Positions 1 to 9,452 of a DNA stretch of 64,000 nucleotides are shown here, piece by piece. The first letter of the stretch is position 1; each line of letters starts with the position of its first letter. The stretch is taken from positions 1 through 64,000 of the forward strand of contig JAUSAU010000043.1 in assembly GCA_030652345.1 (NCBI GenBank), given 5' to 3'. The notes beneath the pieces were generated by a model. That model worked only from the letters and a program-made list of their open reading frames with translations. It did not search any database and was not told the origin of the DNA. Source of the stretch: Coriobacteriia bacterium. Its GTDB lineage: Bacteria; Actinomycetota; Coriobacteriia; Anaerosomatales; PALSA-660. Made by a program: the position numbers and the translations under genes.

Positions 1-1193
1 AGCGTCTCGACGCCCAGCGACAGCGGGGTCACGTCGAGGAGCAGGATGCCCTTGACGTCGCCGGCGAGCACACCGGCCTGGATGGCAGCGCCGAGCGCGA
101 CGACCTCGTCGGGGTTGACGCCCATGTGCGGGTCCTTGCCGGTCAGCGTCTTGACGAGCTCCTGGACCGCGGGCATGCGGGTCGAGCCGCCGACGAGGAT
201 GACCTCGTCGAGATCGCCCATCTTCATGCCGGCGTCCTTCATGGCCGCCTCGACCGGCTTCTTGCAGCGAGCAAGCAGATCAGCCGTCGCCTTGAGGAAG
301 TCGGCGCGCGTGATGTCGTACTCGAGGTGCTTGGGACCGGACGCGTCGGCGGTGATGAAGGAGAGGGACACGTGCGTCGTCTGAGCGCCGGAGAGCTCCA
401 TCTTAGCCTTCTCCGCGGCCTCCTTCAGGCGCTGGAGGGCCTGCTTGTCGACGCGCAGGTCGATGCCGTGATCGGCCTTGAACTTGTCGGCGAGCCAGTC
501 GATGAGACGCTGGTCCCAGTCATCGCCGCCGAGGTGGTTGTCGCCGTTTGTGGACTTGACCTCGTAGACGCCGTCACCGAGTTCGAGGATCGACACGTCG
601 AACGTGCCTCCTCCGAGGTCGAAGACGAGCACTGTCTGCTCACCGGCGCCCTTGTCCAGACCGTAGGCGAGTGCTGCGGCAGTCGGCTCGTTGATGATGC
701 GCAGGACCTCGAGGCCGGCGATCTTCCCGGCGTCCTTCGTGGCCTGACGCTGCATGTCGTTGAAGTACGCGGGCACGGTGACGACGGCCTGCGTGACCGG
801 CTCGCCGAGGTACTTCTCGGCGTCGTTCTTGAGTTTCTGCAGGACCATCGCGGAGATCTCCTCCGGCGTGTAGTCCTTGCCTTCGATCTCGACGGACGCG
901 CGTCCGTCCTTGCCCTTCACGACCGAGTACGAGACGGTCTTGCGCTCCGACGTCGTCTCTTCGAACTTGCGGCCGACGAAGCGCTTGATCGAGGAAACGG
1001 TCGTCTCCGGATGCATGATCGCCTGGTTCTTGGCGGCCTTGCCCACGACGCGCTCTCCGCCCTTGCGGACGCCGATGACGGACGGCGTCGTGCGGTCGCC
1101 CTCCGCGTTGATGATGATCGTCGGTTCGCCACCCTCGAGCACGGCCATCGCCGAGTTCGTGGTGCCGAGGTCGATGCCGATTACCTTAGCCAT
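1..1193 (-). CDS. dnaK: Chaperone DnaK (Hsp70), 3' end cut by window edge
   Basis: ATP-dependent cytosolic Hsp70 chaperone. About 397 N-terminal residues are present, covering the whole nucleotide-binding domain and the start of the substrate-binding domain; the rest lies beyond base 1. Visible motifs are [10 protein letters not shown] at the N-terminus, [12 protein letters not shown] (phosphate loop 2), [11 protein letters not shown], and the linker-proximal [11 protein letters not shown] at the truncated end. The ATG at 1193 gives the canonical [10 protein letters not shown] start. The gene is transcribed leftwards from a sigma70-like promoter at 1247-1276. Partners grpE and dnaJ would be expected downstream, outside the window. 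Identity is certain. Confidence 0.97.
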   Translation of the reverse strand, partial: MAKVIGIDLGTTNSAMAVLEGGEPTIIINAEGDRTTPSVIGVRKGGERVVGKAAKNQAIMHPETTVSSIKRFVGRKFEETTSERKTVSYSVVKGKDGRASVEIEGKDYTPEEISAMVLQKLKNDAEKYLGEPVTQAVVTVPAYFNDMQRQATKDAGKIAGLEVLRIINEPTAAALAYGLDKGAGEQTVLVFDLGGGTFDVSILELGDGVYEVKSTNGDNHLGGDDWDQRLIDWLADKFKADHGIDLRVDKQALQRLKEAAEKAKMELSGAQTTHVSLSFITADASGPKHLEYDITRADFLKATADLLARCKKPVEAAMKDAGMKMGDLDEVILVGGSTRMPAVQELVKTLTGKDPHMGVNPDEVVALGAAIQAGVLAGDVKGILLLDVTPLSLGVET

Positions 1194-1246
1194 GATCTCA
1201 AGACTCCTTCCAAACGTATGCAGCCAGGGGCCGAAGCGCCCGGCAC

Positions 1247-1276
1247 AGCGTACAAATCTAAGTGTGCCGTTGTCAA
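1247..1276 (-). promoter_or_regulatory. Predicted sigma70-type promoter of dnaK
   Basis: On the minus strand a perfect -35 TTGACA (1276-1271) is followed after 18 bp by TACGCT (1252-1247), which fits the TANNNT -10 pattern. The start of transcription would fall near 1240, giving a leader of roughly 45 nt before the dnaK ATG. Confidence 0.55.
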
Positions 1277-1434
1277 GTTATGTTCGTGCGGCGCTGTCAA
1301 TATGCCCGCTGTGACGCTCAGGCAAACCACAGCGGAGTGCCACGCGCGTCGCATCACGCGTCGGGGCGCGACGCCTGCGACGCGCCCGATCGGAGTCGCA
1401 CGCCGGCTCCCCGGGCGGTCGCCGCGACTACGTC

Positions 1435-1463
1435 TTTACACCCGGCTCGGCACTCGGTAATGT
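1435..1463 (+). promoter_or_regulatory. Predicted sigma70-type promoter of ferredoxin gene
   Basis: TTTACA (1435-1440) and TAATGT (1458-1463) are separated by exactly 17 bp, a good match to the housekeeping consensus in a very GC-rich background. It lies 45 bp upstream of the ferredoxin start codon. Confidence 0.6.
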
Positions 1464-1508
1464 ACGCGCGACCGACCATCGAATCCGACGTCGAAAGGGA
1501 CCAGCGAC

Positions 1509-1697
1509 ATGCCCCGACCGATCATCAACCAGGACGAGTGCTCCGGCTGCGGCGTGTGCGTGGATGCGTGCCCCGAAGGTGTGATCGAGCTGGTCGGAGA
1601 CGTCGCCGAGCCCGTGAATGAAGACGACTGCACGGCATGCGAGACCTGCATGGAGGAGTGCCCGATGGGCGCGATCGAGGAGATCGAAGAGGACTGA
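1509..1697 (+). CDS. 2x[4Fe-4S] ferredoxin
   Basis: A 62-residue clostridial-type ferredoxin, a soluble low-potential electron carrier. Two CX2CX2CX3C motifs are visible (CSGCGVCVDACP near residue 11 and CTACETCMEECP near residue 39), each supplying ligands for one [4Fe-4S] cluster, and the protein is strongly acidic. The RBS-like GAAAGGGA precedes the ATG at 1509. It stands alone as a single-gene unit with its own promoter. Likely electron acceptor for the por complex and donor or acceptor for hydrogenase encoded elsewhere in the window, though that pairing is inference. Confidence 0.95.
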   Translation: MPRPIINQDECSGCGVCVDACPEGVIELVGDVAEPVNEDDCTACETCMEECPMGAIEEIEED

Positions 1698-1742
1698 CCC
1701 GCTCCTCCTCAGCGCGAAGAAGGATATGTGCACGGGGCGCCC

Positions 1743-2264
1743 TCAGGGGCGTCCCGTCCTCGTTCCTGTCGGGAGCGCGACCGCGAGTGCCTTGAATGCC
1801 CCCCACGCGCGTCGCTTCGCAGCATCGTCCGCGAGGGACACGCCGAGATCGCCCACGCTCCCGGCCACGCGCCCGCGCACGCGCACCGGTTCGCCGGGGC
1901 GCAGCCCGGACAGGCCGTACGCCGACTCCAGGTCCTCGGCCCCGCCCGCGTCGATCGCCACCACGAGGACCGGATCGACCGCCTCGATGACGGCGGCGAG
2001 GCGGAGCGCGCGCAGGCCCGGGGCCGCATCGACGGAGCGCGTGACGACGCTGAACGGCGTGGACTCGTCGAACCCGAGAGCTGCGAGCGCCTTGGTGGCC
2101 GCTTCGAACGCCCCGGCCGACCGCGCCTGTGCGACGAGCACCGCGCGCGACCGGGGGTCGCCGGCGAGCGCGTCAGGGTCCCCGCCGGGGAGCAGCGCGT
2201 CGGCTGCGGCGAGCTCGGCACGAAGCTTGGCGTCATGGAGGGCCTGCAGGCGCTCAGGTGTCAT
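1743..2264 (-). CDS. Conserved hypothetical protein after the epimerase gene
   Basis: A 173-residue protein of unknown function. The start at 2264 (N-terminus MTPERLQALH) is chosen because its ATG overlaps the stop of the upstream epimerase gene in an ATGA junction, indicating translational coupling; the open frame continues upstream but there it would lie inside the epimerase. The N-terminal half is Ala-rich and helical; the C-terminal half contains a hydrophobic strand (VLVVAIDAGG) followed by a short acidic segment and a basic loop. No signal peptide or membrane segment is seen. I do not recognise the family. Coupling suggests a role linked to nucleotide-sugar metabolism. Confidence 0.7.
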   Translation of the reverse strand: MTPERLQALHDAKLRAELAAADALLPGGDPDALAGDPRSRAVLVAQARSAGAFEAATKALAALGFDESTPFSVVTRSVDAAPGLRALRLAAVIEAVDPVLVVAIDAGGAEDLESAYGLSGLRPGEPVRVRGRVAGSVGDLGVSLADDAAKRRAWGAFKALAVALPTGTRTGRP

Positions 2265-3205
2265 CGCTGTTGCGCTGCGAGCCATCGCCACGTCATCGCG
2301 ATCCCGGACTCGAGCGGCTGCGCCGCTCTCCAATCGAACGTCGCGAGCGCCTTGGCCGGATCCAGCGCGCTGTGAAGGATGTCTCCCGGGCGCGCGGGAA
2401 GATGATCCGATTCCTTCATGACCCTCGAGACGGCGCGAAGTACCGAGACGAGCTCCGTCACCGATGTGCGGGACCCCGTCGAGATGTTGTACGCGGGGCC
2501 GTCCGGCAGCTCACCCGCGAGCGCCACATCCGAATCCAGAGCTGCCAAGATCGCCCCGACAACGTCGCCGACGAAGATGAAGTCACGGGTCTGGGAGCCG
2601 TCTCCGAAGATGACGGGACGCTCCCCCGCGGCGAGCTTCGCGGCGATGATCGCCACGACCCCGCCCTCGCCGCGCCAGTCCTGGCGCGGTCCGTAGACGT
2701 TTGCGAAGCGCAGGGAGGCGAAGTCGACACCGGTACCGTCGAGCGCCTCGTAGAGGGCGGTCTCGGCGGCGAGCTTCGACGCGCCGTACGGGTTCTCGGG
2801 ACGCTTGCGCGCGCTCTCGGGCAGCGGCAGCATCTCCGGTTCCCCGTAGACGGCGGCCGAGGAGGCGGACAGCATCCGCCGAGCTCCCGCCGCCGCCGCG
2901 GCACGGGCCACCGCGGCAGTGCCGTCGACGTTGATACGGCGGTCCCGCTCGGGATCCGCGATCGAGCGCTGGACGTCGACCTGGGCGGCGAGATGGACGA
3001 CCGCCTCAGGAGCGAACTCCGCGACCGCTGCCGGCATCGAGGGATCCAGGATGTCGAGGCCGCGGAACCACGCGGCGGGATTGATGTTCTCCGGCTTGCC
3101 GGTCGAGAGATCGTCGATGATCCCCGCATCATGCCCGCTCACGACGAGTGCGTTGACGAGGCTGCTGCCGATGAAGCCGGCGCCGCCGGTGACCAGAACG
3201 CGCAT
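2261..3205 (-). CDS. NAD-dependent sugar-nucleotide epimerase/dehydratase (GalE-like SDR)
   Basis: A 314-residue extended short-chain dehydrogenase acting on nucleotide sugars, probably a UDP-glucose 4-epimerase or relative. The Rossmann motif TGGAGFIGS is at residues 6-14. The catalytic serine lies in SASSAAVYG (about 113-121) and the Tyr-X3-Lys pair is Y140/K144 in NPYGASK. The ATG at 3205 is preceded by AAGGGA and puts the Rossmann motif right at the N-terminus; the frame is open further upstream without a good start. Precursor supply for cell-surface polysaccharide is likely. Exact substrate cannot be read from sequence. Confidence 0.88.
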   Translation of the reverse strand: MRVLVTGGAGFIGSSLVNALVVSGHDAGIIDDLSTGKPENINPAAWFRGLDILDPSMPAAVAEFAPEAVVHLAAQVDVQRSIADPERDRRINVDGTAAVARAAAAAGARRMLSASSAAVYGEPEMLPLPESARKRPENPYGASKLAAETALYEALDGTGVDFASLRFANVYGPRQDWRGEGGVVAIIAAKLAAGERPVIFGDGSQTRDFIFVGDVVGAILAALDSDVALAGELPDGPAYNISTGSRTSVTELVSVLRAVSRVMKESDHLPARPGDILHSALDPAKALATFDWRAAQPLESGIAMTWRWLAAQQR

Positions 3206-3298
3206 CCGTGTCCCTTCAGACGTGGTGCCCGAACGGTCGGGCACGCTGTCGATGGTAGCACCGCATCCGGACACGCCACCGCGTCGTGCCGCTGCCGG

Positions 3299-5680
3299 TC
3301 AGGCCCGCTCCTTCGCCGCCTTCCGGCCGTTCGTCCGCGGCTTGCACCCGCGGACGAGGGCGCGGTCGAGGACCTCATCCATATGTTCGACCGGGACGAT
3401 CTCGATCTCGTCCTTCACGTGCGGCGGCAGCAGTTCGAGGTCACGCACGTTCTCCTTCGGGATCAGCACGGTCTTGATGCCCGCCCGGTGTGCCGCCAGC
3501 AGCTTCTCCTTGAGTCCGCCGCTGGGCAGGATGTTGCCCCGGAGGGTGATCTCGCCGGTCATAGCGACCTCGCGCCGGACGGGACATTGCATCAGAGCCG
3601 ACGCCAGCGCCGTGGCCATGGTGATGCCGGCACTCGGCCCGTCCTTCGGGATGGCGGCCGCGGGGACGTGGATGTGGAGGTCGAGCGTCTCGTTGAAGCG
3701 CTCGTCGATACCGAAGGACGATGCATGTGAACGGATATAGGAGACCGCCGCCTGCGCCGACTCGCGCATGACCTCGCCAAGCTGCCCGGTGAGGATGAGC
3801 TCGCCCTTGCCGGACATCGTCGTGGCCTCCACGAAGATCACGTCACCGCCGACCTCGGTCCACACGAGCCCCGTCGAGGTGCCGATCTCGTCCTTCTCCT
3901 CGGCCAGACCGAACGAGAAGCGCGGCGGGCCCAGGTACTTCTGGAGCGTCCGGGCGGTGACCTTGGTCTTGCCCTTGTGGCCCTCCACGACCCGGCGCGC
4001 CACTTGGCGACAGATGCTCGCCACCGTGCGCTCGAGACCGCGGACGCCCGCTTCGCGGGTATACCTGCGCACCATCTCGTGGACGGCGGAGTCGTCGATG
4101 TCGAGCTTGGACGGTGTGAGGCCGTGCTCCGCGAGCTGCTTGGGCATCAGATACTGCCGGGCGATGTGGACCTTCTCGTCCTCGGTGTAGCCGGGGAAGT
4201 GGATGACCTCCATGCGGTCGCGCAGCGCCGGCGGGATCGTGTCGAGCAGGTTCGCCGTCGTGATGAACATGACGTCCGACAGGTCGAACGGCGCCTCAAG
4301 GTAGTGGTCCTGGAACGAGTTGTTCTGCTCCGGATCCAGCACCTCGAGCAGGGCCGAGGTCGGGTCACCGCGGAAGTCCACGCCGACCTTGTCGATCTCA
4401 TCCATCATGAAGACCGGGTTGCGCGTGCTCACGCTGTTGATCGACTGGATGATGCGGCCGGGCAGGGCACCGACGTAGGTGCGCCGATGACCACGGATCT
4501 CCGCCTCGTCGCGCACGCCACCGAGCGAGACCCGGATGAACTTGCGGCCGAGCGAGCGGGCTATCGACTTGCCGATCGACGTCTTGCCCACCCCCGGAGG
4601 GCCGACGAAGCACAGGATCGGGCCGCGCATCTTGTCGGTCAGCTTGTGCACCGCGAGGTACTCGAGGATGCGCTCCTTCACCTTCTCGAGACCGTAGTGA
4701 TCCTCGTCGAGCACGTGCTGGGCCTCGATGAGGTCGAGGCGCTCCTCGTCCTCCCGCTGCCAGGGCAGTCCCACGAGCCAGTCGAGGTACGTGCGGATGA
4801 CACCGGTCTCCGCCGCGGCCTGCGGCATCTTCTCGAGTCGGCCGAGCTCCTTGAGTGCCTTCTCCTCGACATCCTCCGGCATGCCCGCTGCGGCGATCTT
4901 CTGGTTGTACTCGTCGATCTCGGCCTGGATCTCGTCGAACTGGCCGAGCTCCTGCTGGATCGCCTTGAGCTGCTCGCGCAGGAAGTACTCACGCTGCGAC
5001 TTGCTCATCGACTCCTTGACGCGGTTCTGGATCTTGGAGCCGAGCTCCAGGATCTCGAGCTCCTTGCGCAGGAAGCCCGACGCCTTCTCGATGCGCGCCT
5101 TGGGCTCGATCGCCTCGAGGATGACCTGCTTCTCCTCGGCCTTGAGCGCGAGATGGAACGCGATGAAGTCCGCGAGGCGGCCCGGCTCCTCGATCGCGCC
5201 GGCGGCCATCAGGACCTCTTGCGGGATCGGTTTGCCCAGCTCGGCGGCTTTCTCGAAGTCGGATACGAGAGCGCGCATGAGCGCCTGGGTCTCAGCGTCG
5301 CTGCCGGTCGGCTCCTCGATCAGCTCGACGCGGACCTGGATATAGGGGTCGGTCTCGACGAACTCGAGGATCCGCAGCCGGGTGACGCCTTCGACGAGCG
5401 CCTTGGCGGTCCCGTCGGGAAGCTTCAGCTCCTGCAGCACCGTGCCGACGCATCCGATCTCGTAGATGTCGCCCGCTTCGGGGTCCTGGGTCTCCGCGTG
5501 ACGCTGAGTGATCAGCGCGACGTGATGATCACCCCGCATCGACTCCTCGAGAGCCATGATCGAGCGCTCCCGGCCGACGAAGAGCGGCACGACGAGATTC
5601 GGGAACAGGACGAGGTCCCGCAGCGGTATCAGCGGGAGTATGTCCGGGATGGTCGTCACGTGATCGTCGGCCGTGGACAT
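3299..5680 (-). CDS. lon: ATP-dependent protease Lon
   Basis: Full-length (793-residue) LonA protease degrading misfolded and regulatory proteins in the cytosol. Order: Lon N domain with [16 protein letters not shown], coiled helical region, AAA+ module with Walker [10 protein letters not shown] (about residue 360) and Walker B FMMDEID, then the serine protease domain with [12 protein letters not shown] (catalytic Ser about 685) and a conserved Lys downstream. The C-terminus carries a short basic tail. RBS GAAGGGA precedes the ATG. It is divergent from the secreted protein gene at 5793 and about 90 bp upstream of the epimerase gene on the same strand. Confidence 0.97.
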   Translation of the reverse strand: MSTADDHVTTIPDILPLIPLRDLVLFPNLVVPLFVGRERSIMALEESMRGDHHVALITQRHAETQDPEAGDIYEIGCVGTVLQELKLPDGTAKALVEGVTRLRILEFVETDPYIQVRVELIEEPTGSDAETQALMRALVSDFEKAAELGKPIPQEVLMAAGAIEEPGRLADFIAFHLALKAEEKQVILEAIEPKARIEKASGFLRKELEILELGSKIQNRVKESMSKSQREYFLREQLKAIQQELGQFDEIQAEIDEYNQKIAAAGMPEDVEEKALKELGRLEKMPQAAAETGVIRTYLDWLVGLPWQREDEERLDLIEAQHVLDEDHYGLEKVKERILEYLAVHKLTDKMRGPILCFVGPPGVGKTSIGKSIARSLGRKFIRVSLGGVRDEAEIRGHRRTYVGALPGRIIQSINSVSTRNPVFMMDEIDKVGVDFRGDPTSALLEVLDPEQNNSFQDHYLEAPFDLSDVMFITTANLLDTIPPALRDRMEVIHFPGYTEDEKVHIARQYLMPKQLAEHGLTPSKLDIDDSAVHEMVRRYTREAGVRGLERTVASICRQVARRVVEGHKGKTKVTARTLQKYLGPPRFSFGLAEEKDEIGTSTGLVWTEVGGDVIFVEATTMSGKGELILTGQLGEVMRESAQAAVSYIRSHASSFGIDERFNETLDLHIHVPAAAIPKDGPSAGITMATALASALMQCPVRREVAMTGEITLRGNILPSGGLKEKLLAAHRAGIKTVLIPKENVRDLELLPPHVKDEIEIVPVEHMDEVLDRALVRGCKPRTNGRKAAKERA

Positions 5681-5792
5681 GCGCGTCGTCCCTTCAGGGG
5701 TGCGATAATGCTCTGCGGTGTACCTTCGCTATCGTACCCGTCCTCCCTGCCAGCGCCTCCATCCGAGCCGACCGCATCCGGAGCGCCGACGC

Positions 5793-7826
5793 ATGACCCT
5801 GCCCCGACCCCATATCGCGCATCGCATCGTCGCGGCCGTACTGGCCGTGGGGTTGTTCGTCGGCGCCGCCCCGCTGCCGGCGCCGGCTGCCCCGGCGCCG
5901 CCGCGCGTGTCGATCTCGTCGGCGAAGTTCATCACCACCGACGGTGTGATCGACCTGGGTGTGTCGGTGGCACTGCCCCGGAAGGCCTCCCGGATGTCGG
6001 TCCGCGTCCAGCTCTTCGACGCGACCGACGCTCTCGTGTGGCAGCGTACGCAGACGAAGAACGCCCTGGACGCGGGTGCGTACCTACTCGGATTCAACAA
6101 GCCGGCGCGGGATCTCGGACTGGGTGAGGGACGCTACCGGCTCGAGGCGCGGGTGCGCGTCGATGACGCCGAACCCGTGGAGGTGTCCGACACGCTGCTG
6201 GTCGTCGACGCCCGGCGCCGACCCACCCCGGTCACCATCGTCGTCCGAGTGTCCGGCACACCCCTGCGCGACGCGGACGGAGCGTTCATCTTCGACCCGT
6301 CGGTCGAAGCGACGCCGCGGGTCGAGGCGGAGAGCCTCGCGGCACTGGCATCCCAGCATCCCGAGTACCACCTCACCATGGCGCTTCCGCCGGTGTTGCT
6401 CGACGAATGGCTTGACGCGTCCGACGGGTTCACCGCAGTCGCGAAGGGGGCGCGCACCGATACCTCGGCCGACTCGACGGCGTCCGTCGCATGCAGCGCC
6501 ACCATCGCGGCGCTCAGGCGCGCCGGAAGCACAGGTTCACTCCGGACGCTCGCGGCCATGTACGCCGAACCGGACCTCGTGGCGACCGCGAAGATCGGCG
6601 GCGCTCAGGACCTGCGCGACCAGCTCGCCGAGGGGATGCGCACATCGGCGCTGCTCAGGGGCGCGGCACCGGCCACCGGGTCGGTCGAGCCCACGGGCTT
6701 CGCCGTGCTCGGAGACGTGGTGGCCCGGTCCTCCGCCGCGATCATCGCCGCCGCCGGGCTGCGCTACGCCATCATCGACCCCGCGAGCATCGACCCGTCG
6801 CACCCGGCAAGCGTTTCCCCGGGCGCCTACGCGCTCGGAGACATCGCCGCACAGCCGGAGACGTTCTCGGGCCTCGTCATCGACCGCGCCGCATCGAAGG
6901 CGCTGTCCGACCCACTCGGAGAGGACGCGCTGCTGACGCGGCTCTTCGACCGGGCGACCGACGAGCACACGCAGGGCCAGCCCGTCGTGATCGTGACGGC
7001 GGTCGGCACCGGCTCGACCTCGAACGTGGAGCGTCTCCGATCCCGGCTGGCCACGCTCGCCAGGATCCCGTGGGTCCGTCTTGTGGACACCGCGTCGGCC
7101 GCGGGCGTCAAACCACTGCCGATTCGCGCCCTCGCGGCGTCACCGCCCTCCGACACGAAGGCGCCGGCCGGGTACTGGGAGCGGGTCCGGCTGGCGCGGC
7201 AGAGGGCCCGGGCGCTCGCCGCCGCCGCCGGGGCCGCCGACGCGGACGCTCTGGCAGCGCTACGGAACGTGACTATGGCCGAGAGCCGGCTCTGGGCGGG
7301 ACCGGACGGCTCCTGGCCGCTGGCCGACCGGGGCAGCGCGTTCGCTCGTGCGGCCGACGCAACGGCGTGGAGCATCCTGTCCAAGGTGCTTGTCGAAGTG
7401 CCGGCGGTAACGCTCTCGAGCAATGCGGGCCGCGTACCGGTCAGCATCCGCAACAACTCGACCAAATCACTCGAGGTCAGCGTCACCGCGATCTCGCGTG
7501 CGGTACGTCCACCCAGACTCAGGATGTCCTTCGCGCTGAAGCCGGGCGAGACGCTCAAGACGATCGCCGTGGACCTCGGCCCCGCCCTATCCTCCCGTCT
7601 CCAGATCGTCGTCTCGGCCGGCGGATTCGTGATCGCGAAGCAGACGGCCACCGTCCGTGCCTCTTCGATCGAACGCCCCGTCCTGATCGGCGGCGTGGTA
7701 CTGGTCTTGCTCCTCCTGCTCTGGTACATACGCAGGAACGCCGACTCCGCCCTCTCGAAGCGCCGCGAGCGTGCCGATGATGATGAGCGGGAGGCGGCAG
7801 AGTTGCCGGAGAGGTATCGCGAATGA
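5793..7826 (+). CDS. Secreted, C-terminally membrane-anchored protein of unknown function
   Basis: A 677-residue protein. N-terminal signal peptide (hydrophobic IVAAVLAVGLFVGAA, then an Ala/Pro-rich cleavage region), a long extracytoplasmic part, and one C-terminal transmembrane helix (PVLIGGVVLVLLLLLWYIRR) followed by a charged tail: type I topology. The first extracytoplasmic part looks like a beta-sandwich. The middle (HPEYHLTMALPPVLL and later VVIVTAVG) resembles beta/alpha-barrel deacetylase or GH57-like folds, but I cannot identify catalytic residues. The ATG at 5793 has CGGAGCG upstream; a GTG in frame at 5718 is the alternative. Its stop overlaps the next start (ATGA), so the two are coupled. 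Confidence 0.75.
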   Translation: MTLPRPHIAHRIVAAVLAVGLFVGAAPLPAPAAPAPPRVSISSAKFITTDGVIDLGVSVALPRKASRMSVRVQLFDATDALVWQRTQTKNALDAGAYLLGFNKPARDLGLGEGRYRLEARVRVDDAEPVEVSDTLLVVDARRRPTPVTIVVRVSGTPLRDADGAFIFDPSVEATPRVEAESLAALASQHPEYHLTMALPPVLLDEWLDASDGFTAVAKGARTDTSADSTASVACSATIAALRRAGSTGSLRTLAAMYAEPDLVATAKIGGAQDLRDQLAEGMRTSALLRGAAPATGSVEPTGFAVLGDVVARSSAAIIAAAGLRYAIIDPASIDPSHPASVSPGAYALGDIAAQPETFSGLVIDRAASKALSDPLGEDALLTRLFDRATDEHTQGQPVVIVTAVGTGSTSNVERLRSRLATLARIPWVRLVDTASAAGVKPLPIRALAASPPSDTKAPAGYWERVRLARQRARALAAAAGAADADALAALRNVTMAESRLWAGPDGSWPLADRGSAFARAADATAWSILSKVLVEVPAVTLSSNAGRVPVSIRNNSTKSLEVSVTAISRAVRPPRLRMSFALKPGETLKTIAVDLGPALSSRLQIVVSAGGFVIAKQTATVRASSIERPVLIGGVVLVLLLLLWYIRRNADSALSKRRERADDDEREAAELPERYRE

Positions 7827-8191
7827 AGAAATGGGTCATCACGATCCTGATCGTGGCGTGCGCGGCCGCGTTCATCAACGACGTCGGGCGCTACTTCACG
7901 GTCTCGTACAACCTCGACCAGGCGACGCGCACGATAGCCCAGGACGCCGCGGCACTCGCACGCAAGGATCCCGGCAACGCCCAGTCGGGCTGGCCCGCCG
8001 CGCAGGCGACGGCATACCGGTTCGGCTTCGAGGTCACGGGATACGTCCAGGGCGATCAGCTCGTCGTCATCACCACCCGAGCCCCGATCGGCGGCACCTG
8101 GGTGGCCGGACCGGTCATCGCACTGGTCAACAAGCTACCGTGGCAGTCACCGTTCTACGCGACCGGACGAGCTGAGTCCTACTACCGCTGA
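7823..8191 (+). CDS. Small membrane-anchored hypothetical protein
   Basis: A 122-residue protein with one N-terminal hydrophobic helix (WVITILIVACAAAFINDV) followed by an extracytoplasmic part of about 100 residues. The segment after the helix (SYNLDQATRTIAQDAAALA) and a later stretch of beta strands recall TadE/TadG-type minor pseudopilins, which is a weak resemblance only. It overlaps the preceding secreted-protein gene by 4 bp, so the two proteins probably act together at the cell envelope. Confidence 0.7.
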   Translation: MKKWVITILIVACAAAFINDVGRYFTVSYNLDQATRTIAQDAAALARKDPGNAQSGWPAAQATAYRFGFEVTGYVQGDQLVVITTRAPIGGTWVAGPVIALVNKLPWQSPFYATGRAESYYR

Positions 8192-8294
8192 ACAGTGGTC
8201 CACAGGTCCGCCCGCCGCGCCGCATCACGCGTGATCCTCCGCACCGCTAGACTGTAGTCTTGCGCGAGCAGGCGGGCTCTTCCGCGTGTTCGGG

Positions 8295-8306
8295 TAGAGT
8301 TCACCC
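8295..8306 (+). promoter_or_regulatory. Leaderless-type -10 element of the PIN-TPR gene
   Basis: TAGAGT lies exactly 6 bp before the ATG at 8307, the TANNNT-N6-ATG arrangement typical of leaderless actinobacterial mRNAs. No Shine-Dalgarno sequence precedes this ATG, and no good -35 is seen. Confidence 0.45.
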
Positions 8307-9452
8307 ATGGATCCGGCATCCCATCCTGAGAGGCGCGACGTGCGCACCGTAGTCATCGACACCAACGTACTGCTCTCCCATCCCGACGTCGTCCACGAGT
8401 TCCCGGACGCCGAGGTGGTCATCCCGGACACCGTCCTTTCGGAGATCGACAAGCTCAAGACGGCGCGCGTCGACCCCGAGCTGCGCTACAAGGGCCGTCA
8501 GATCAGCCGCACGCTCTTCGAACTCTCGGAGCGCGGCAACCTGCATGAGGGCGTCGAGCTGCCCGGAGGCGGATCGCTGCGCGTCGTCGCACTGAGCAAC
8601 GAGACGAACCTCCCCGACGGCCTGTCGACCCGCAACGCGGACGACAGGATCCTGGCCGTCGCGATCCAGGTGTGCGGCGAAGGGTGCGAGGGCGTCACCC
8701 TCGTGACGAACGACCTGAACATGCTGCTCAAGGGCCAGTCGTACGGCATCGGCGTGGAGCGCATCGACATCGACGACTCGTTCAGCCGCCGCTTCCTCGT
8801 CCGCCCGTTCCAGCGCTACCGGGTGCCGCTGACGATCCTGGCGATCTCGCTGGCGGTGTTCGCGGCGATCATCTACCTGACGGTCTTCAACCCCTTCTCC
8901 GGCACCAAGGGGTCGAGCGGGCTGTCCGCAGTCCCGGGCGAGTTCCTCGACCAGCTCTCGGTGGAGCAGCAGCAGGTGCTCAACTACCTCTACCGCCTGC
9001 AGACCAACCCGAAGGACATCGAGACACAGCGCGCGCTCGCCGTCCTCTACGACGGGATGTCCGAGCAGAACGTGAACTACGTCCCCTACGCGATCAAGCA
9101 CTGGGAGCAGGTCGTCCAGCTCGCCCCCACGGACGAGGACGCGCGCACCGACCTTGCCACGCTCTATTTCCGCGCCGGCCGTCTCGATCAAGCGGTGCAG
9201 GAAGTGACGCAGGTACTTCGCCAGGACCCGAACCACATCAACGCCAACTTCAACCTCGGCGTCTTCTACCTGAACTCGAAGCCGAAGGATTTCCAGAAGG
9301 CGGCCAACCAGTTCATGAAGGTCATCAAGCTGACGACCGGCAAGGCGGCTCAAGCCGAACCGATGCAGCGCGCACAGCTCATGCTCGAACAGGTGAAGAA
9401 GGACGCTGCGGCCGCGGGGCAACCGATCAAGACCGACGGAGGCACGCTGTGA
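8307..9452 (+). CDS. PIN-domain protein with transmembrane helix and TPR domain
   Basis: A 381-residue fusion. Residues 12-165 form a PIN ribonuclease domain of the PhoH/YlaK-associated type with the acidic set intact: D18 (VIDTNVL), E46 (DTVLSEIDKL), D112/D113 (RNADDRIL) and D136 (LVTNDLNML). Residues 173-195 form one transmembrane helix. Residues 230-375 are TPR-like repeats with NxNFNLGVFY-type signatures. With a cytosolic PIN domain the TPRs would be outside the membrane. An alternative GTG start at 8340 has a better RBS (GAGAGG). The stop overlaps trxB (GTGA), suggesting coupling to thioredoxin reduction. Function unknown; the architecture is unusual. Confidence 0.85.
   Translation: MDPASHPERRDVRTVVIDTNVLLSHPDVVHEFPDAEVVIPDTVLSEIDKLKTARVDPELRYKGRQISRTLFELSERGNLHEGVELPGGGSLRVVALSNETNLPDGLSTRNADDRILAVAIQVCGEGCEGVTLVTNDLNMLLKGQSYGIGVERIDIDDSFSRRFLVRPFQRYRVPLTILAISLAVFAAIIYLTVFNPFSGTKGSSGLSAVPGEFLDQLSVEQQQVLNYLYRLQTNPKDIETQRALAVLYDGMSEQNVNYVPYAIKHWEQVVQLAPTDEDARTDLATLYFRAGRLDQAVQEVTQVLRQDPNHINANFNLGVFYLNSKPKDFQKAANQFMKVIKLTTGKAAQAEPMQRAQLMLEQVKKDAAAAGQPIKTDGGTL

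Larger units (their letters stand above)
1194..1508. other. Divergent intergenic region between dnaK and ferredoxin gene
   Basis: No convincing gene lies in these 315 bases. They hold divergent promoters: one for dnaK (minus strand) and one for the ferredoxin gene (plus strand), annotated separately. Two TTGACA hexamers 24 bp apart on the minus strand (1271-1276 and 1295-1300) are notable. I see neither a CIRCE element nor a full HspR/HAIR inverted repeat, so heat-shock control cannot be read from the sequence. Confidence 0.6.

Noticed and set aside
1194..1508. CIRCE or HspR (HAIR) operator for dnaK
   Set aside because: Two TTGACA hexamers are present, but neither inverted-repeat consensus is found.
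3977..6127. 716-codon open frame antisense to lon
   Set aside because: High-GC shadow of lon on the opposite strand; composition is a codon-mirror (Leu/Asp/Arg-rich), with no recognisable motif. The same reasoning removes other long antisense frames such as 126-1460, 14412-16637, 18030-20072 and 28081-30006.
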